A stretch of DNA of 64,000 bases from Hermatobates lingyangjiaoensis (taxonomy: Eukaryota; Arthropoda; Insecta; Hemiptera; Hermatobatidae): assembly GCA_026182355.1 (NCBI GenBank), contig JAPFBL010000049.1, positions 5,787,001 through 5,851,000 on the forward strand. Reading direction: 5' to 3'. Each line of letters starts with the position of its first letter. Position 1 is the stretch's first letter. The position numbers and the translations under genes were made by a program. This document shows positions 46,881-58,200 of the stretch, piece by piece. The notes under the pieces are model-generated. The model was not told the origin of the DNA. It was given only the letters and a program-made list of their open reading frames with translations, and searched no databases.

Positions 46881-47190
46881 GTTCTTTGTTCTCGAGCTGA
46901 AAGTCATATTGCCGTAATAGCGGTATGTGTTTACCATATTAAAGCTTTATTTACGAAGAGGTATTTACTACAGAAATAACCATAGTAATGAAGGATTACT
47001 ATGGTTTAACAACACATTTGTCTCTTGTAAATATTTAACTTTCCAGTAATTTTATGTTGAAAGTGTGAATGTAAAATCTAAGTTTATTTGAGAATTGTTA
47101 AAAAAAATTATATCGTAAAACAAAAATATGGAATTTATTTCCAATAGTAAATAAATATGATGTACTATTCAATATTAATTATGGTTGCAG

Positions 47191-47531
47191 GTGTTCAAGA
47201 ATCACTTATAATGTGTGTTCAAGAAGATGACCAGAAAGTTGTCAGTCCATTTTTATGTTCATCTGAGACAAGACCAGAAGCTTTGACTCGAACCTGTAAT
47301 TTAGACCCCTGTCCTCCTCGGTGGAATCATTCCGAATTTCAGCCTTGTTCGAAACCATGTGGAATCGGCATACAAACCAGAGAGGTTCAATGCATTCATG
47401 AAGTAATTAGAGGAGGAGGTGGAACAGTTGTTGTACCAAATCATCGATGCCCACAACCTCCGCCGATTGACAGACAATACTGTAACGTGCTCGATTGCCC
47501 AGTAGCATGGCATACATCGGAATGGAGTAAA
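47191..47531 (+). CDS. ADAMTS-like/punctin gene, exon f (TSR end, TSR, TSR start)
   Basis: Acceptor attatggttgcag, donor AGTAAA|GTAAAT, phase 1 to 0, the largest exon (341 bases). It completes the TSR begun in the previous exon (SLIMCVQEDDQ, RTCNLDPCP) and encodes a whole further TSR (RWNHSEFQPCSKPCGIG, CNVLDCP). It then begins the next one (AWHTSEWSK). Confidence 0.95.
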
Positions 47532-47964
47532 GTAAATGTCAATATTGTCATATTTTTATTGAGACATATTTATATAGAAAATTAGTTAACTATTATAGAA
47601 ATTGTTTTAAAACTTATTATTTTTATTTATTTCATTATTTATTTTTCATTTATTTTAATTATCAGTATACTGAGAATGTATCACATAATAACTGATTGCA
47701 CTACGTTAGAATTTATTTTTTATTTGCATTTGTTTTAATTAATTTCTGTGTCAGCTTGGTTATAATTAAATTAAAGACACAAGTAAGTTCAGTGCTTTAT
47801 TGATCACTACTTTGGTTTCTTTATAAGAAAGTGGTATCATATTATAACCGTATGACAATGATGGTATTAAAAAACATAAAGCAAAAGGTATGAAGTTGTT
47901 TAACCTTAAAAAAATGTGATACTATTGTTTTTTTTTTATTTCATTGTTGAATTGTTTGTTTCAG

Positions 47965-48266
47965 TGCTCTAAACGTTGTGGTGGAGGGATAAAAACACGC
48001 CTTGTTGAATGCAAACAAGTCATGGCCCAAAACCACATAGTTCCCAGACCAATATCACTTTGTCCAAAAAACCGTCCTCCAGAAAGGAGACCTTGCAATA
48101 CGAAACCATGTCCATCTGATGAACAAAGACCTTCTATTATATCAGATGGTGACCTATACGTTCAGCCTCCAAACAAAAGAAAGGTTTCATTAAAAATAGG
48201 CAGCAATGCCCAAATCTACCATGGAACTCAAGTAAAAATTAAATGTCCCGTAAAAAAGTTTGATAG
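47965..48266 (+). CDS. ADAMTS-like/punctin gene, exon g (last visible TSR, Ig start)
   Basis: Acceptor ttgtttgtttcag, donor GATAG|GTAAAG, phase 0 to 2. It encodes CSKRCGGGIKTRLVEC and RRPCNTKPCP (end of the sixth TSR), a linker, and the first strands of an Ig-like domain with its first cysteine (GTQVKIKCPVKKFD). Confidence 0.95.
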
Positions 48267-48334
48267 GTAAAGAATAAAGCTCGTTAAATTACGTTTTGAT
48301 CATTTTTATTTTTATAATATTTGAACCTTTTTAG

Positions 48335-48462
48335 AACCAAAATACAGTGGGCAAAAGATCATCAACTAATATCATCTTCTCGAAAGTATAAAATTTCTAA
48401 AAAAGGCGCACTGAGAATACAAAGTATCAACTATGGTGACACTGGAGTTTTTACTTGTTTTG
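48335..48462 (+). CDS. ADAMTS-like/punctin gene, exon h (Ig-like domain)
   Basis: Acceptor gaacctttttag, donor TTTTG|GTTAGA, phase 2 to 1. It carries the Ig core: Trp in IQWAKD, then GALRIQSINYGDTGVFTC with the second cysteine and the canonical DxGxFxC pattern. The intron before is only 68 bases, the shortest in the gene; the one after is 5.5 kb and filled with Helitrons. Confidence 0.95.
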
Positions 48463-48748
48463 GTTAGAAAATTATTTTTTTTTCAATTTATGAAATTATG
48501 TTTACTTAGAATGTAGAGCTTCTGGATTGAGTATATGTGTTCATATGGACATCATATTAACATAGGGTTTAAACAAATAATTTAAATCTTAATGACTGTA
48601 TATTTGGTGATTTCGTGTATTGCATTATCGAATGTATTTAATATGCGATTTCTCTACGTACATCAGAATGTATAACTCCCACTAATAATTCCCATATACC
48701 ATAAAGTTAAAGTAATTTTTGTTGGTTCACCAACTAAAATTGAATCAC

Positions 48749-48941
48749 CTTATTTTTGCATATAAATAATGAAAATATGTCATAACTCTGAAAGAAGCTA
48801 GCAATGATCATACACGTAATATTGAAATTATTACATAATATTATGAAGTCTCCATACTAGAATTTAGCAGACCAAACATTATAAATATTAGTAATGGTTT
48901 ATTCAAATTAAACTCAGTATTATCGAGAGCCATAGTCTTAC
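48749..48941. repeat. intronic direct repeat, copy 1
   Basis: About 190 bases recurring at 49996-50178. The shared string tttagcagaccaaacattat lies within a longer near-identical block; others are catataaataatgaaa and ttattcaaattaaactcag. Confidence 0.8.
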
Positions 48942-49995
48942 ATTGAATTCATATAGTTTATTATATAGTTTATCTAAGGAGAGTCGTTGTTAATGGTAAT
49001 TAGTTTTGATATGAAGCCCCTTTTTACTTATATACAAGGGTCTGACTTTTCATGTTTTCATGGGAACTGGTAATGTATGTAGTCCATCCTCCTTTCTGTC
49101 ACAATTATAATTTAATGAATAAAATTATTTAATTAATTACAGTTTTATTGATTAAAATTTTAGTTTAACATAATTTTTATGAACAGAAATTGGGTCTGAG
49201 TAATGATGAGTAATTTCATATCTCCAATCCTGAGAAAATTTTAGCCATAAACAGAAATTCAATTCTACCTAATAAAGTTAGTTGATTCCGAAATATTAAC
49301 AATATATTATGCCACTGTCCCAAGTTGACTAATAAAACTGATTTTATTTTTCAAAAATAATATAGTTGTGCCAACAATAGAAGAATAAGTAAATCCTTAA
49401 TTGTTCTTTTTAGTTGGCTCATCATAAATCCCCTAAAGAGATACAATTTTTTTTTTATAAGAAACTCACCAAAATCCTTATTTATGTTTAATTTTATAAG
49501 TAATTCTTTTGAAAATATAAAATTTTATGTTTTAAAATTCTGCCAATCTCAATAATATTAAATATAATATTTTTGTAAATATGTTTTTAAGGAGCGTTAA
49601 AATTTTGTTCTCCTGAATTCTTAAATGGTGAAATAAAGAACATTATAGCCTTAAAATGGTTTCCACCCAGTTTTATGTTCACAATGTTTAAAATGATGCT
49701 AACATTTTTTCTCCAATTTTGAGAATGAAACCTGTTTAGTCTTTGGACCCCATACTTAAGTTTGATTGCAATCCTGCGTTAATATAATTTTTGTTTCTAA
49801 ATTAACATCATAAGTAATAAGTTAATTAAAAACTTTCCTAAACAACTAGAGTACGGTGGAATTTATTCAATTCCGCCTGAATGTTATAAAATATGCATAG
49901 ATCAGAGAGGTAAAATGATTTGATATTCTAATTGCATATCAAATAATATCAAACAAGGAGATATTCACTTACCATAGATCATCTCAGTAATGTCT

Positions 49996-50178
49996 TATTT
50001 TTTCATATAAATAATGAAACATATCATAAATTGGACGGAAGCTGGCAATAATCAGACACGAAATAGCAAAATTATTACAAAATATTATGAATTCTTCTAC
50101 TATAATTTAGCAGACCAAACATTATAAATATTTGTTTATTCAAATTAAACTCAGTAATAACAAGAGCTACAGCCTTAA
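49996..50178. repeat. intronic direct repeat, copy 2
   Basis: Partner of 48749-48941, about 1.25 kb downstream in the same orientation. Probably two copies of a short non-autonomous element. No termini defined. Confidence 0.8.
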
Positions 50179-50584
50179 CTAAAGAATTTATAATTTTATA
50201 TTACTCATGTCAGTTTTATCTGATTGGATCTATTAACATTTTTAATTACATACATGTGTATTCATTAATTTTTCATTGAATCACCTTGTTAATATTTCTT
50301 GTTTATCTTCTTTCCGAATTTATGTAATGTGTCTATCTATATAACTGTTTTATCTATTTATATTATTATTCTTGTTGCTTCTTTATTTATGTTAACAGTT
50401 ATTATTAATTAAATACTATGTTATTTTGATAGCATTATTCCAATTGTTCTCTGATCAGAGAAAAGTTCCTAGAAAGGTGGAAAACACTAATCATAAGTCG
50501 TGAATTATAAGATAGCGGTAACACAAACCAAATGATAATGAGATATCACAAACCAAACATTTTTAAAAGAAGATTTGAAAGCTG

Positions 50585-50720
50585 TATATAAATATCAAAG
50601 TCTAAACCAGAGTAAAAAATTCAGAAATGGGACACTGTTCCTATGTAGTGTGACTCTGACCAAGACTAATCCTTTTGGTTGAAAGATCTTAGTCCAATTT
50701 CTGAATTTTCTTATATTTTT
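50585..50720. repeat. third, degenerate copy of the hammerhead-like family
   Basis: Contains gactctgaccaagac, then ggttgaaagatcttagtc, matching the arms of the palindromes at 10608 and 22319. Here it is a single arm. Confidence 0.6.
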
Positions 50721-50894
50721 TCTTATGTTTACTGTGAAAGCTTGTTACATATATGGAGGTGTGTATGCGAGTGTTTTTTTTGCGTAGGGGGAAAGAGAGA
50801 GAAAGAGATTTGGATATAGAAATAGTAAGAGAGAACTCATTTAGAAGTTAGGTGGTTGTCTTAATTAAAGATACACTGAAATATATTAATAATA

Positions 50895-52132
50895 CTAGCA
50901 AACGTAGTATTTGCTACGGACGGATTTGTAGTCTTGGACGGAATCGAAAATTCTATTATACTTGGTATTTCAAAATATCATGGAATACTATACCAATTAT
51001 AGGATTATACTAATACCATAATTAGAAATTATAGAATAGTAGAAAATACCATTATTAGTACAGTGTTAAACAAATACCTCTGTATACTCGACATTAGCTA
51101 TCTGTCCTTCAGGTTCACGGAAGAACAAACAGTTGGAACCTCTGACTCTTGAGCAAGTAAACTAAAGTTGATCATGTGAGAAAACCTTGGTCTCGCTAAC
51201 TTAAATTCCTGCGTTAGATGAAGTTTCCCCTTACGACTTAGTTAACGTCATTGCGAAATAGACTCTGACGGCACTTTGTAATCGTTTCAACGGAAACAGA
51301 CAGTGGCTCGGAATCAATGATATGGATGGTATACACACAGACTCCCCATTCGACACCCAGTCATGATGGCCGCCTCTACGGCACATCTGTGCAGAGCACA
51401 AACTCTGAGTCGTGTCCCGTTGCACATTTCCCGGGGCACTCAAGTTGCGTAACATGAAATTTGTTACTGATACTAAATCCCAGCATGATGGTGTTTCTAT
51501 TTGAAGTTTTTACTAATGAGCAGGCAGTCCAAGAACAGTCACGGAGTCAAGAAATTCAGTTAGATAATAAACTCCTTCCTCATTACTAATCATTCTCTTT
51601 ACTGACTTTTAAGTTCTATCTTCGGCTTGATATAGCGTAAGAACATGTTTGTTGATTTTTCCTACCTGTTTATTAGTAAGGCTTGAGCATTGCTCGTTCA
51701 CAAATCCATTTATTCTGAATAGATAGTACATCTTGAACTCTGGGAAACACCTTGTCAGTAAGCTCAAATAACCATATTTTCATGCAAGCAAATGAAATTA
51801 AAATCAACTAACAATACCTAATTACTACACCTGTATATTTTCAAACTAAACATCTGTGTGTAGTTAGCCACGGCTTAAAAGTTCATAACTTCGCTTCATC
51901 GTTGAATATTCCATCCATCCAAAGCTTAGATTTTAAGTTAGACATACACATATCTACAATCAAAGTTTCAGCTTACTATGTCTTATGGTGGCAATATTTT
52001 GTGAACCAACCGACAGACAGAAATTATTCTTAGAGTACATGCGGCTTCTCTAAAGTATGAAACGTAAAGAAAACTTGAAATGAGTCCGTTCTAAGCAATG
52101 TACAGACAAAACCTTTCTTTTATTTATATAGA
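50895..52132 (-). mobile_element. Helitron, non-autonomous, copy 1
   Basis: On the - strand it starts A|TCTATATAAATAAAAG and ends in a hairpin CGTAGCAAATACTACG followed by TTTGCTAG|T. These are the TC start, subterminal hairpin, CTRR end and A-T insertion site of Helitrons. At 51231-51455 it keeps a helicase scrap: GESVCIPSISLIPSH and LKRLQSAVRVYFAMTLTKS. There is no Rep domain. Length 1238 bases. Confidence 0.9.
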
Positions 52133-52139
52133 TATACTT

Positions 52140-52540
52140 GTGCTACTGTCAACAGCGAGCACGCAAGCCACTGGCCTACTCTGGTTCCATACCATACTTT
52201 ATTACCAATGTTTATATTACGCAAATACTAAATTAAAAAAAAAAATGTTTTTCTTGTATTATTTATAATACATTTGCACTACTGTCATCGACGAGCAAGC
52301 AAGCTACTGGCTACCGTGGCTCGATCCCTTTACTTTATTACCAATTTTCATATTATTCACATTTTAAATTAAAAAAAATATTTGTTTGTTACATTTATTT
52401 ACAATACATTTGCACTACTGTCATCGGCGAGCACGCAGGCCACTGGCTACTCTGGTCCCATGCCTTACTTTATTAGTGTTTTTATTAAGTAAATTAAAAC
52501 AACTTGTGTAAATTAAAAAAAATTTACAGTTATATATAAT
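52140..52540. repeat. about 135-bp tandem repeat between the Helitrons
   Basis: Nearly three units starting tgctactgtc / tgcactactgtcatcg at 52140, 52275 and 52411. Each has a GC-richer head (gagcacgcaagccactgg) and an AT-rich tail with an A-run. It exactly fills the gap between two Helitron termini. Confidence 0.85.
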
Positions 52541-52542
52541 AC

Positions 52543-53862
52543 ATAGCAAACGTACCCGTCTTTGACGGAATCAAAAGTTCTATTATACTTGGTATTCCAA
52601 AATGCCATTAGAAATTATAGAACAGTAGAAAATACCATTATTAGTACAGTGTTAAACAAATGCAAATGCCTCTGTATACGCCACATTAGCTGTCTGTCCT
52701 TCAGGTTCATGGAAGAACAAACAGTTGGAACCTCTGACTCTTGAGCAAATAAACTACAGTTGACCATGTGAGAAAAACTTGGTCTCGCTAACTTAAATTC
52801 CTGCGTTAGATAAAGTTTCCCTTTGCGACTTAGTTAACCTCAATGCGAAATAGACTCTCAAAGGACTTTGCAATCGCTTCAACGGAAATAAATAGTGGCT
52901 CGGAATCAATGGTATGGGTGCTATACACACAGACTCCCCAATACCACACCCAGGCATTATGTCCGCCTCTATGGCATATCTGTTCCATTGCACAGTTTTG
53001 GGGCACTCACGTTCCGTAACATGAAATTTGTTACTGCTACTAAATTGTAGCATGATTGGTGCTCCTACTTAACTTTTTACTCATGAGCAGGCAGTCCAGG
53101 AGAAATAAATTCAGAGTCAAGAAATTCAGTTAGATAATGGACTCCTTCCTCATCACTAATCTCTTTACTGACTTGTAAGTTCTTTCCTCGGTATGATATA
53201 GAGTAAGAACTTTTTTGTTGATTTTTCCTGCCTGTTCATATTAAGGGATGAGAATTGCTCGTTCACAAAACTATTTATTCTTAATAGATAGTACATCTTG
53301 AACTCTGGGAAACTCCTTTTCAATGATGTCAAATACGCAATATATTCATATGCTCCAATGAAATTAAAATCAACTAACAATACCTACTTGCCACACCTGT
53401 GTATTTTCAAAACAAACTTTTCTGTAAAGTTAGACAAATACAGCTTAAAACCCCATAACTTCGCTTCTGTACTGAATTATCAATCTATTTAGAGCCTATA
53501 TTTTAAGTTAGGCATACACAAATCTAGTGTCAAAAGTTTCAGCTCTCTATGTCTTATGGTGGCTGAGTTTACTTGTGACAAACGTTTTTGCTTTAAACGT
53601 CCATAACTTCACTTTTACGTTGAATTTCCAATCAATTCAGAGCCTATATTTTAAGTTAGGCATACACAAATCTAGTGTCAAAATTTCAGCTCGCTATATC
53701 TTATGGTGGCTGAGTTTACTTGTGACAAAATTTTGTGGACAAAGCGACAGAAATTTTTCTAATGTTGGATTCGGTTTCTCCAATGTATGAGACGTAAAGA
53801 AAACTTGAAATGAGTCTGTTCTAAGCAATGTACAGACAAAATCATTATTTTATTTATATAGA
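52543..53862 (-). mobile_element. Helitron, non-autonomous, copy 2
   Basis: Same family and orientation as copy 1. The 5' end TCTATATAAATAA is at 53862. The 3' hairpin is CCGTCAAAGACGG, followed by GTACGTTTGCTAT (the last G of CTAG is changed). The helicase scrap at 52793-53053 reads GESVCIAPIPLIPSH, LKRLQSPLRVYFALRLTKSQ. It contains an extra internal tandem duplication of about 148 bp (units from about 53443 and 53591). Confidence 0.88.
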
Positions 53863-53964
53863 TATGAAAATTCTAAAATTAACTACATTGATTTGATTTA
53901 TAAATTTATGATTAAGATATTTGACAATTTATTATTTCTATTATTGTATATATAATAATTTCAG

Positions 53965-54069
53965 CTGGCAGGTCATCAGCTGATATTACTATTAATGTAA
54001 AACCACGTCCAGGAGAATTTCCAACTTCCGAAGAAATTGAAAAACAATCAAGCAACCAACTGGATCCAG
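53965..54069 (+). CDS. ADAMTS-like/punctin gene, exon i (end of Ig domain, linker)
   Basis: Acceptor ataataatttcag, donor CCAG|GTATAT, phase 1 to 1. It reads AGRSSADITINVKPRPG, the last Ig strand, then a hydrophilic linker. The donor is followed at once by a TA microsatellite (54070-54089). Confidence 0.88.
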
Positions 54070-54568
54070 GTATATATATATATATATATGAAATCAATTT
54101 AAAGCATATAATTAATCAATACTTTACACATTTTTAATACATTAGTGGATGAAGATTTGTAATAAATTGGTGTATGAAGATTGATATCTTTAACATTTTT
54201 GAGGTTAAAAGAGGTTTGAATATTATATATTAACAAGTATATTTGCTCACCTGTTTTAATAGCTAGGTATTAATTTATTGTAACCGAACTAAATATTACC
54301 TAAAATAATGTTCCTCACATTCCATAGAAGGATCGAGGAATTGTAGACTATTTCAGGTAAAAGTTGTAAAAATAATGACTAAAATATATCCCTACCACCA
54401 AAAATAGTTTACTTAAAAATTATCAGATTTATAACAATTCAAATACTTTTTTCAAATATTAATTGGTAATTAGTAGGCACTGACGTAGATTTTATAGTAG
54501 ACTTACTTGTAGAGAAATCAATAAGATTATAATAATTTTGCCTTTAAACGATAATTACTCTATGACAG
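54070..54568 (+). other. intron i-j with a TA microsatellite at its donor
   Basis: The donor GGTATATATATATATATATA runs directly into a TA repeat to about 54089. The rest is AT-rich with no feature. Confidence 0.8.
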
Positions 54569-54768
54569 CCATGCATAATAATGAAGAACCACCCCAGAGG
54601 CCTTTTGTAATGCCGGGAGATGATGAGAGCCACGAGCAAAGACCTGGCGATGCTGTTCCCCCTAGACGTCAGAGACCAATTCCTACTCCTCCAAGTCATA
54701 AGAACAAACAAAGTTATATGTATCCTCAGCATCATTCTCATTCAACAACCACCTCTTTATCTAATCAG
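54569..54768 (+). CDS. ADAMTS-like/punctin gene, exon j (Pro/His-rich linker)
   Basis: Acceptor chosen at ctctatgacag, which gives phase 1 and joins the previous exon as Ala-Met-His; donor AATCAG|GTATAT, phase 0 out. It encodes a low-complexity segment with PPRRQRPIPTPPSHKNK and HHSHSTTTS. An upstream AG at 54513-54514 would also keep the frame and add 18 codons with a very hydrophobic run. It is less likely in a hydrophilic linker but cannot be excluded. Confidence 0.8.
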
Positions 54769-55148
54769 GTATATATTAAACTATCAATATTTATATTTGG
54801 TTAAATATTAGACTGAATTAAATGAAATATTACATTGTAATTAGTTTTAAGTATTTTTATGAACATTTAAAGCATTTTTTTAATATCTGTTAATTTCACA
54901 AATAATTGAACTTTAAGTATTTCAGGAATGCAGCACTGGAGTTTTTTTTAGCTTTATTATAAAAAATATATCTGTCCTTACCAAGGCTATAAATAATATC
55001 ACACATTAAGTATATGTACTGATATTACACTAAAAAAAAAACATGTTAAATTTAAGATTAGTTCCAATACATATATTTCGTTCGTGAATTAAATCAGCTT
55101 ACTCGTTTCCTTTTACCCTATCTTGTTTGTAAATCAATCATTTTTCAG

Positions 55149-55253
55149 GCTGAATTTGGCTTCACTACTCAGGAGCCTATTATCAAGGAAGCCCCCACCT
55201 CAGGTAGTTCTCGTCCATTACCTGATTTTCTCAGATTCTTTACCGTTATACAG
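55149..55253 (+). CDS. ADAMTS-like/punctin gene, exon k (linker), last in window
   Basis: Acceptor tcatttttcag, donor ATACAG|GTGAGT, phase 0 to 0, 35 residues. It reads AEFGFTTQEPIIKEAPTSG, then PDFLRFFTV. The strong donor shows that further exons exist downstream. Family members continue with more Ig domains, TSRs and often a PLAC domain. None was found before 64000. Confidence 0.85.
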
Positions 55254-58200
55254 GTGAGTTCAATTCTGAACAATTGCTCACCAGTTTTTCGATCACTGCA
55301 CCTCTCTAGTGCCTTTAAATAGAATCATATACAGATCCTTATTTGGTTATTCCTTTATCCTTGCCTTATAACCAGAAGAAACTTCAATTTGCAAATCTAT
55401 ATGCAGTTTTGCATGCAACATATGATTTTGTTGTATCTATTTTATTTATTTTTTTTTTAAATCTTTATAGATGTTATAGTTAAACTTTGTATTGTTATTG
55501 AGTTTGAATAATTAATTACAGACTATTTGCAACAATAATCGATTTGGAATAAATAAAGTAGTAGTACTGTAATAAAATTCGTCGTTTTAATAAATAATTG
55601 CATGCCAAAAGTAAGCATATCTGTCGATTGTATGAGTCAATTGTGATTGACTGGACAGAATTAAGGCAAAGGTTTTAGGGATTTCAAGGAACGTATCAAC
55701 TAAATAAATTCATCTCTTTTTAAAAAATTGAGAAAAATTCAATCATCTGAAGAGACAAGTATGTTACATACAGATTGATTATCATGTACAGGAGAGATTT
55801 AACAAATTCTTTGTGGATTGTTTTAAACACAGATCTAAAACCTGTGGTTGTTTGACTAATGAAATCTAAAACTAAACATTAAGAAGATATTTATATACAG
55901 TTTCATCCATCATATAGCATTTCCTGCATGACTGTTCCTCAAGGAAAAAGTTATTTTATGTAGATCCTTCCCCAGGTGATAGACTTTTTTTTTTTTTTTG
56001 AAACCTTACCATCACCCTTATTTGTTCTTTTTAATTTCATGAATTTTAATTTAATTTGTATGAAAAGTTTTTTAATAATTTGATTGAACTCTTTTTGATT
56101 AGTGGTTCACATCCGGCTTTTATCCGATTTCCTTAAGATTAGGTCTTTAAAAGTCTGTTTTATAGGGTTTTTAAGCTAAATGGTTCCAGTGAGAAGTATG
56201 TTTCCTCCTCCCTTAGCCAGTCCATCTATTAACTATACTAGTCTATTAGCGAGCTGCAATTACCATTGTAGGTTCACGGTTCTTGTAGAAAGTTTTAATT
56301 CACAAACAAGTTCTGAGTTAACCTTCTGAGAATGATCCTCTTTAAATGATGCCTAACTGTCACTCAATGCTAAAAAACGTTTGTATGCGCTTTTTTTCTT
56401 ACACCATACGGCTTGCAGTGTACAGTTTGTACTTTCTATAAGTCTGCTTTAACAATTCACCAGTCTTTTACAGCGTTGTAGTAATCGGGTTCAATTAAAT
56501 TAATGTGCTTTGGCCTTTCAGCTATGCCATGATAAAGCATATCAGGTTGATGTTACTAACGTGGGATTATTTCATCTTATCACAGGATTTCTTGCATTCC
56601 CAATCCGTAGAGAGTAACGATTGTCAGTCTTTTTGATGTGCCCAAGGTAGATCTCGCGGAGGCGTGGTAGTAGTTAAATGCAAATGATACTTGATGTGAT
56701 TAAATGAATTGTTAAGAACCATTAAACGAACAGAAAAGCACTAAAGTGATGGTTTCAATCCTTTAGAAAAATAATAGAAGGTTACCTCTGTGGATTTACC
56801 AGCCTGACAAATATATTGATTTGTGAAAGTTTGCAGTAGTGTCTAAGACAATTACTCCTAATATACAGATTTATGAAAGACAATCTTAAGCTGAAGAAAC
56901 TTATAGAACAGTAGTTTTTTTCCAAAACATAGTTTAATTTTCCTGGTTTGTTCACTGTTTTACTTTGTGTATGACAAATTGAAAAAAAGAGTTATACATC
57001 ATTTAGGAAAATATATATATGGTTTTAATTAGGGAAGGTTTTTGGACTTTCAAACAAGTCTTGAGTTAACCTTCTGGGAATGAATCCCTTTTATTGGTGT
57101 TTGACTGTTACTCATTATTAAAATTCTCCTATTTGTATACGCTTATACGAATATTGAATCCATATCCAAATACGAATATTAAATTTATTCAGTTAATTCA
57201 AAGATTAACATTTAAAGAATGTTTTTACTGAAGAATCTTTATGGAATCGGTATTTGTTTTAAAAAAAATGATTATTACCAGCGTACGAAAGTTGTATTCA
57301 ATTCCCTTCTTTCATTTGTATTAATCTATATCTCAATCTAGCTTTGATATTATGATGAAACTTAAAACAAAAAAAGAGAATCAATATAAATCTTGTTCCA
57401 GAGCTTACTACCACTGTGACTTCTGAATCAATTAAACAGTGATTATTTCATTTCAATTATCTGGTTTTATTTAACTCTGCCTTTTCATTTTCTCTAATAA
57501 ACAATAATCTTTCCTCCTCATTTCCAAACGTTTATATTAACTCTATTGTATTCTTACACCCAAATTAACAGCCTGTAGAAGTGAAAGTTATAGGTAGTTT
57601 TTATTTCAGTTTCACAAGGTTAATTCATTAATTTATTCTTTATAGAGGTATTGTGTAGTGATGTATAACAAAGTTTTTAGTATATTCATGCTGTAAATCA
57701 GTGCTGTGCTAACTTTTTGATGCAAACAAATTTATTAAAACAATAATTCCTGGACCCTCATTGCCATATTTGATTGTATAGGAAAAAGTTACTAAAAAAT
57801 TAATCGAATATCTGAGAAATAGAAGCTTCCAACAAATTTTGGATAAGATTTTTAATTATCAACTAGTCATATAATCCGAGTATCTCCTACTTTACTTTAA
57901 TGGTAATAAAATTATTCGCATCTATTTTTATTAAAAATCTGTGGCTTGGCAGTAAAAATTACAACCTTTTTGATGTGTAAGAAAATATATTTTGTTCTAA
58001 ATAATATTGAATTAACATTAAGTTTATGAAATAGTGAAAGTGGTAATATATATGTTAGTTAATTCGCCAACTTTATTTTTTTAGGCTAATACTTATCAGA
58101 TAGGTCAGAAATAAATAATAATGTGAGTATTAAACTGAAAGATATATTTTTTTTATAAAACATTCTGAAATGGAGAGCATGTCAAATTTATAGGAACCAA

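Larger units (their letters stand above)
48463..53964 (+). other. intron h-i: repeats and two Helitrons
   Basis: 5.5 kb. It contains the direct repeats at 48749 and 49996, a degenerate hammerhead-like scrap at 50585-50720, and the two Helitrons with a tandem repeat between them. The remaining sequence is AT-rich without exons. Confidence 0.7.

Noticed and set aside
46689..46979. Zinc-finger frame considered as a host exon
   Set aside because: The motif belongs to a hAT transposase BED finger, is split by a frameshift, and does not fit the host gene's phase or domain order.
53527..53790. 87-codon frame with two similar hydrophobic segments
   Set aside because: It lies inside Helitron copy 2 and its repeat structure comes from the 148-bp duplication, so it is not a membrane protein gene.
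56480..56700. GC-richer block that might be a LINE RNase H or RT relic
   Set aside because: No block could be matched with confidence to any catalytic motif; left as an unexplained stretch.
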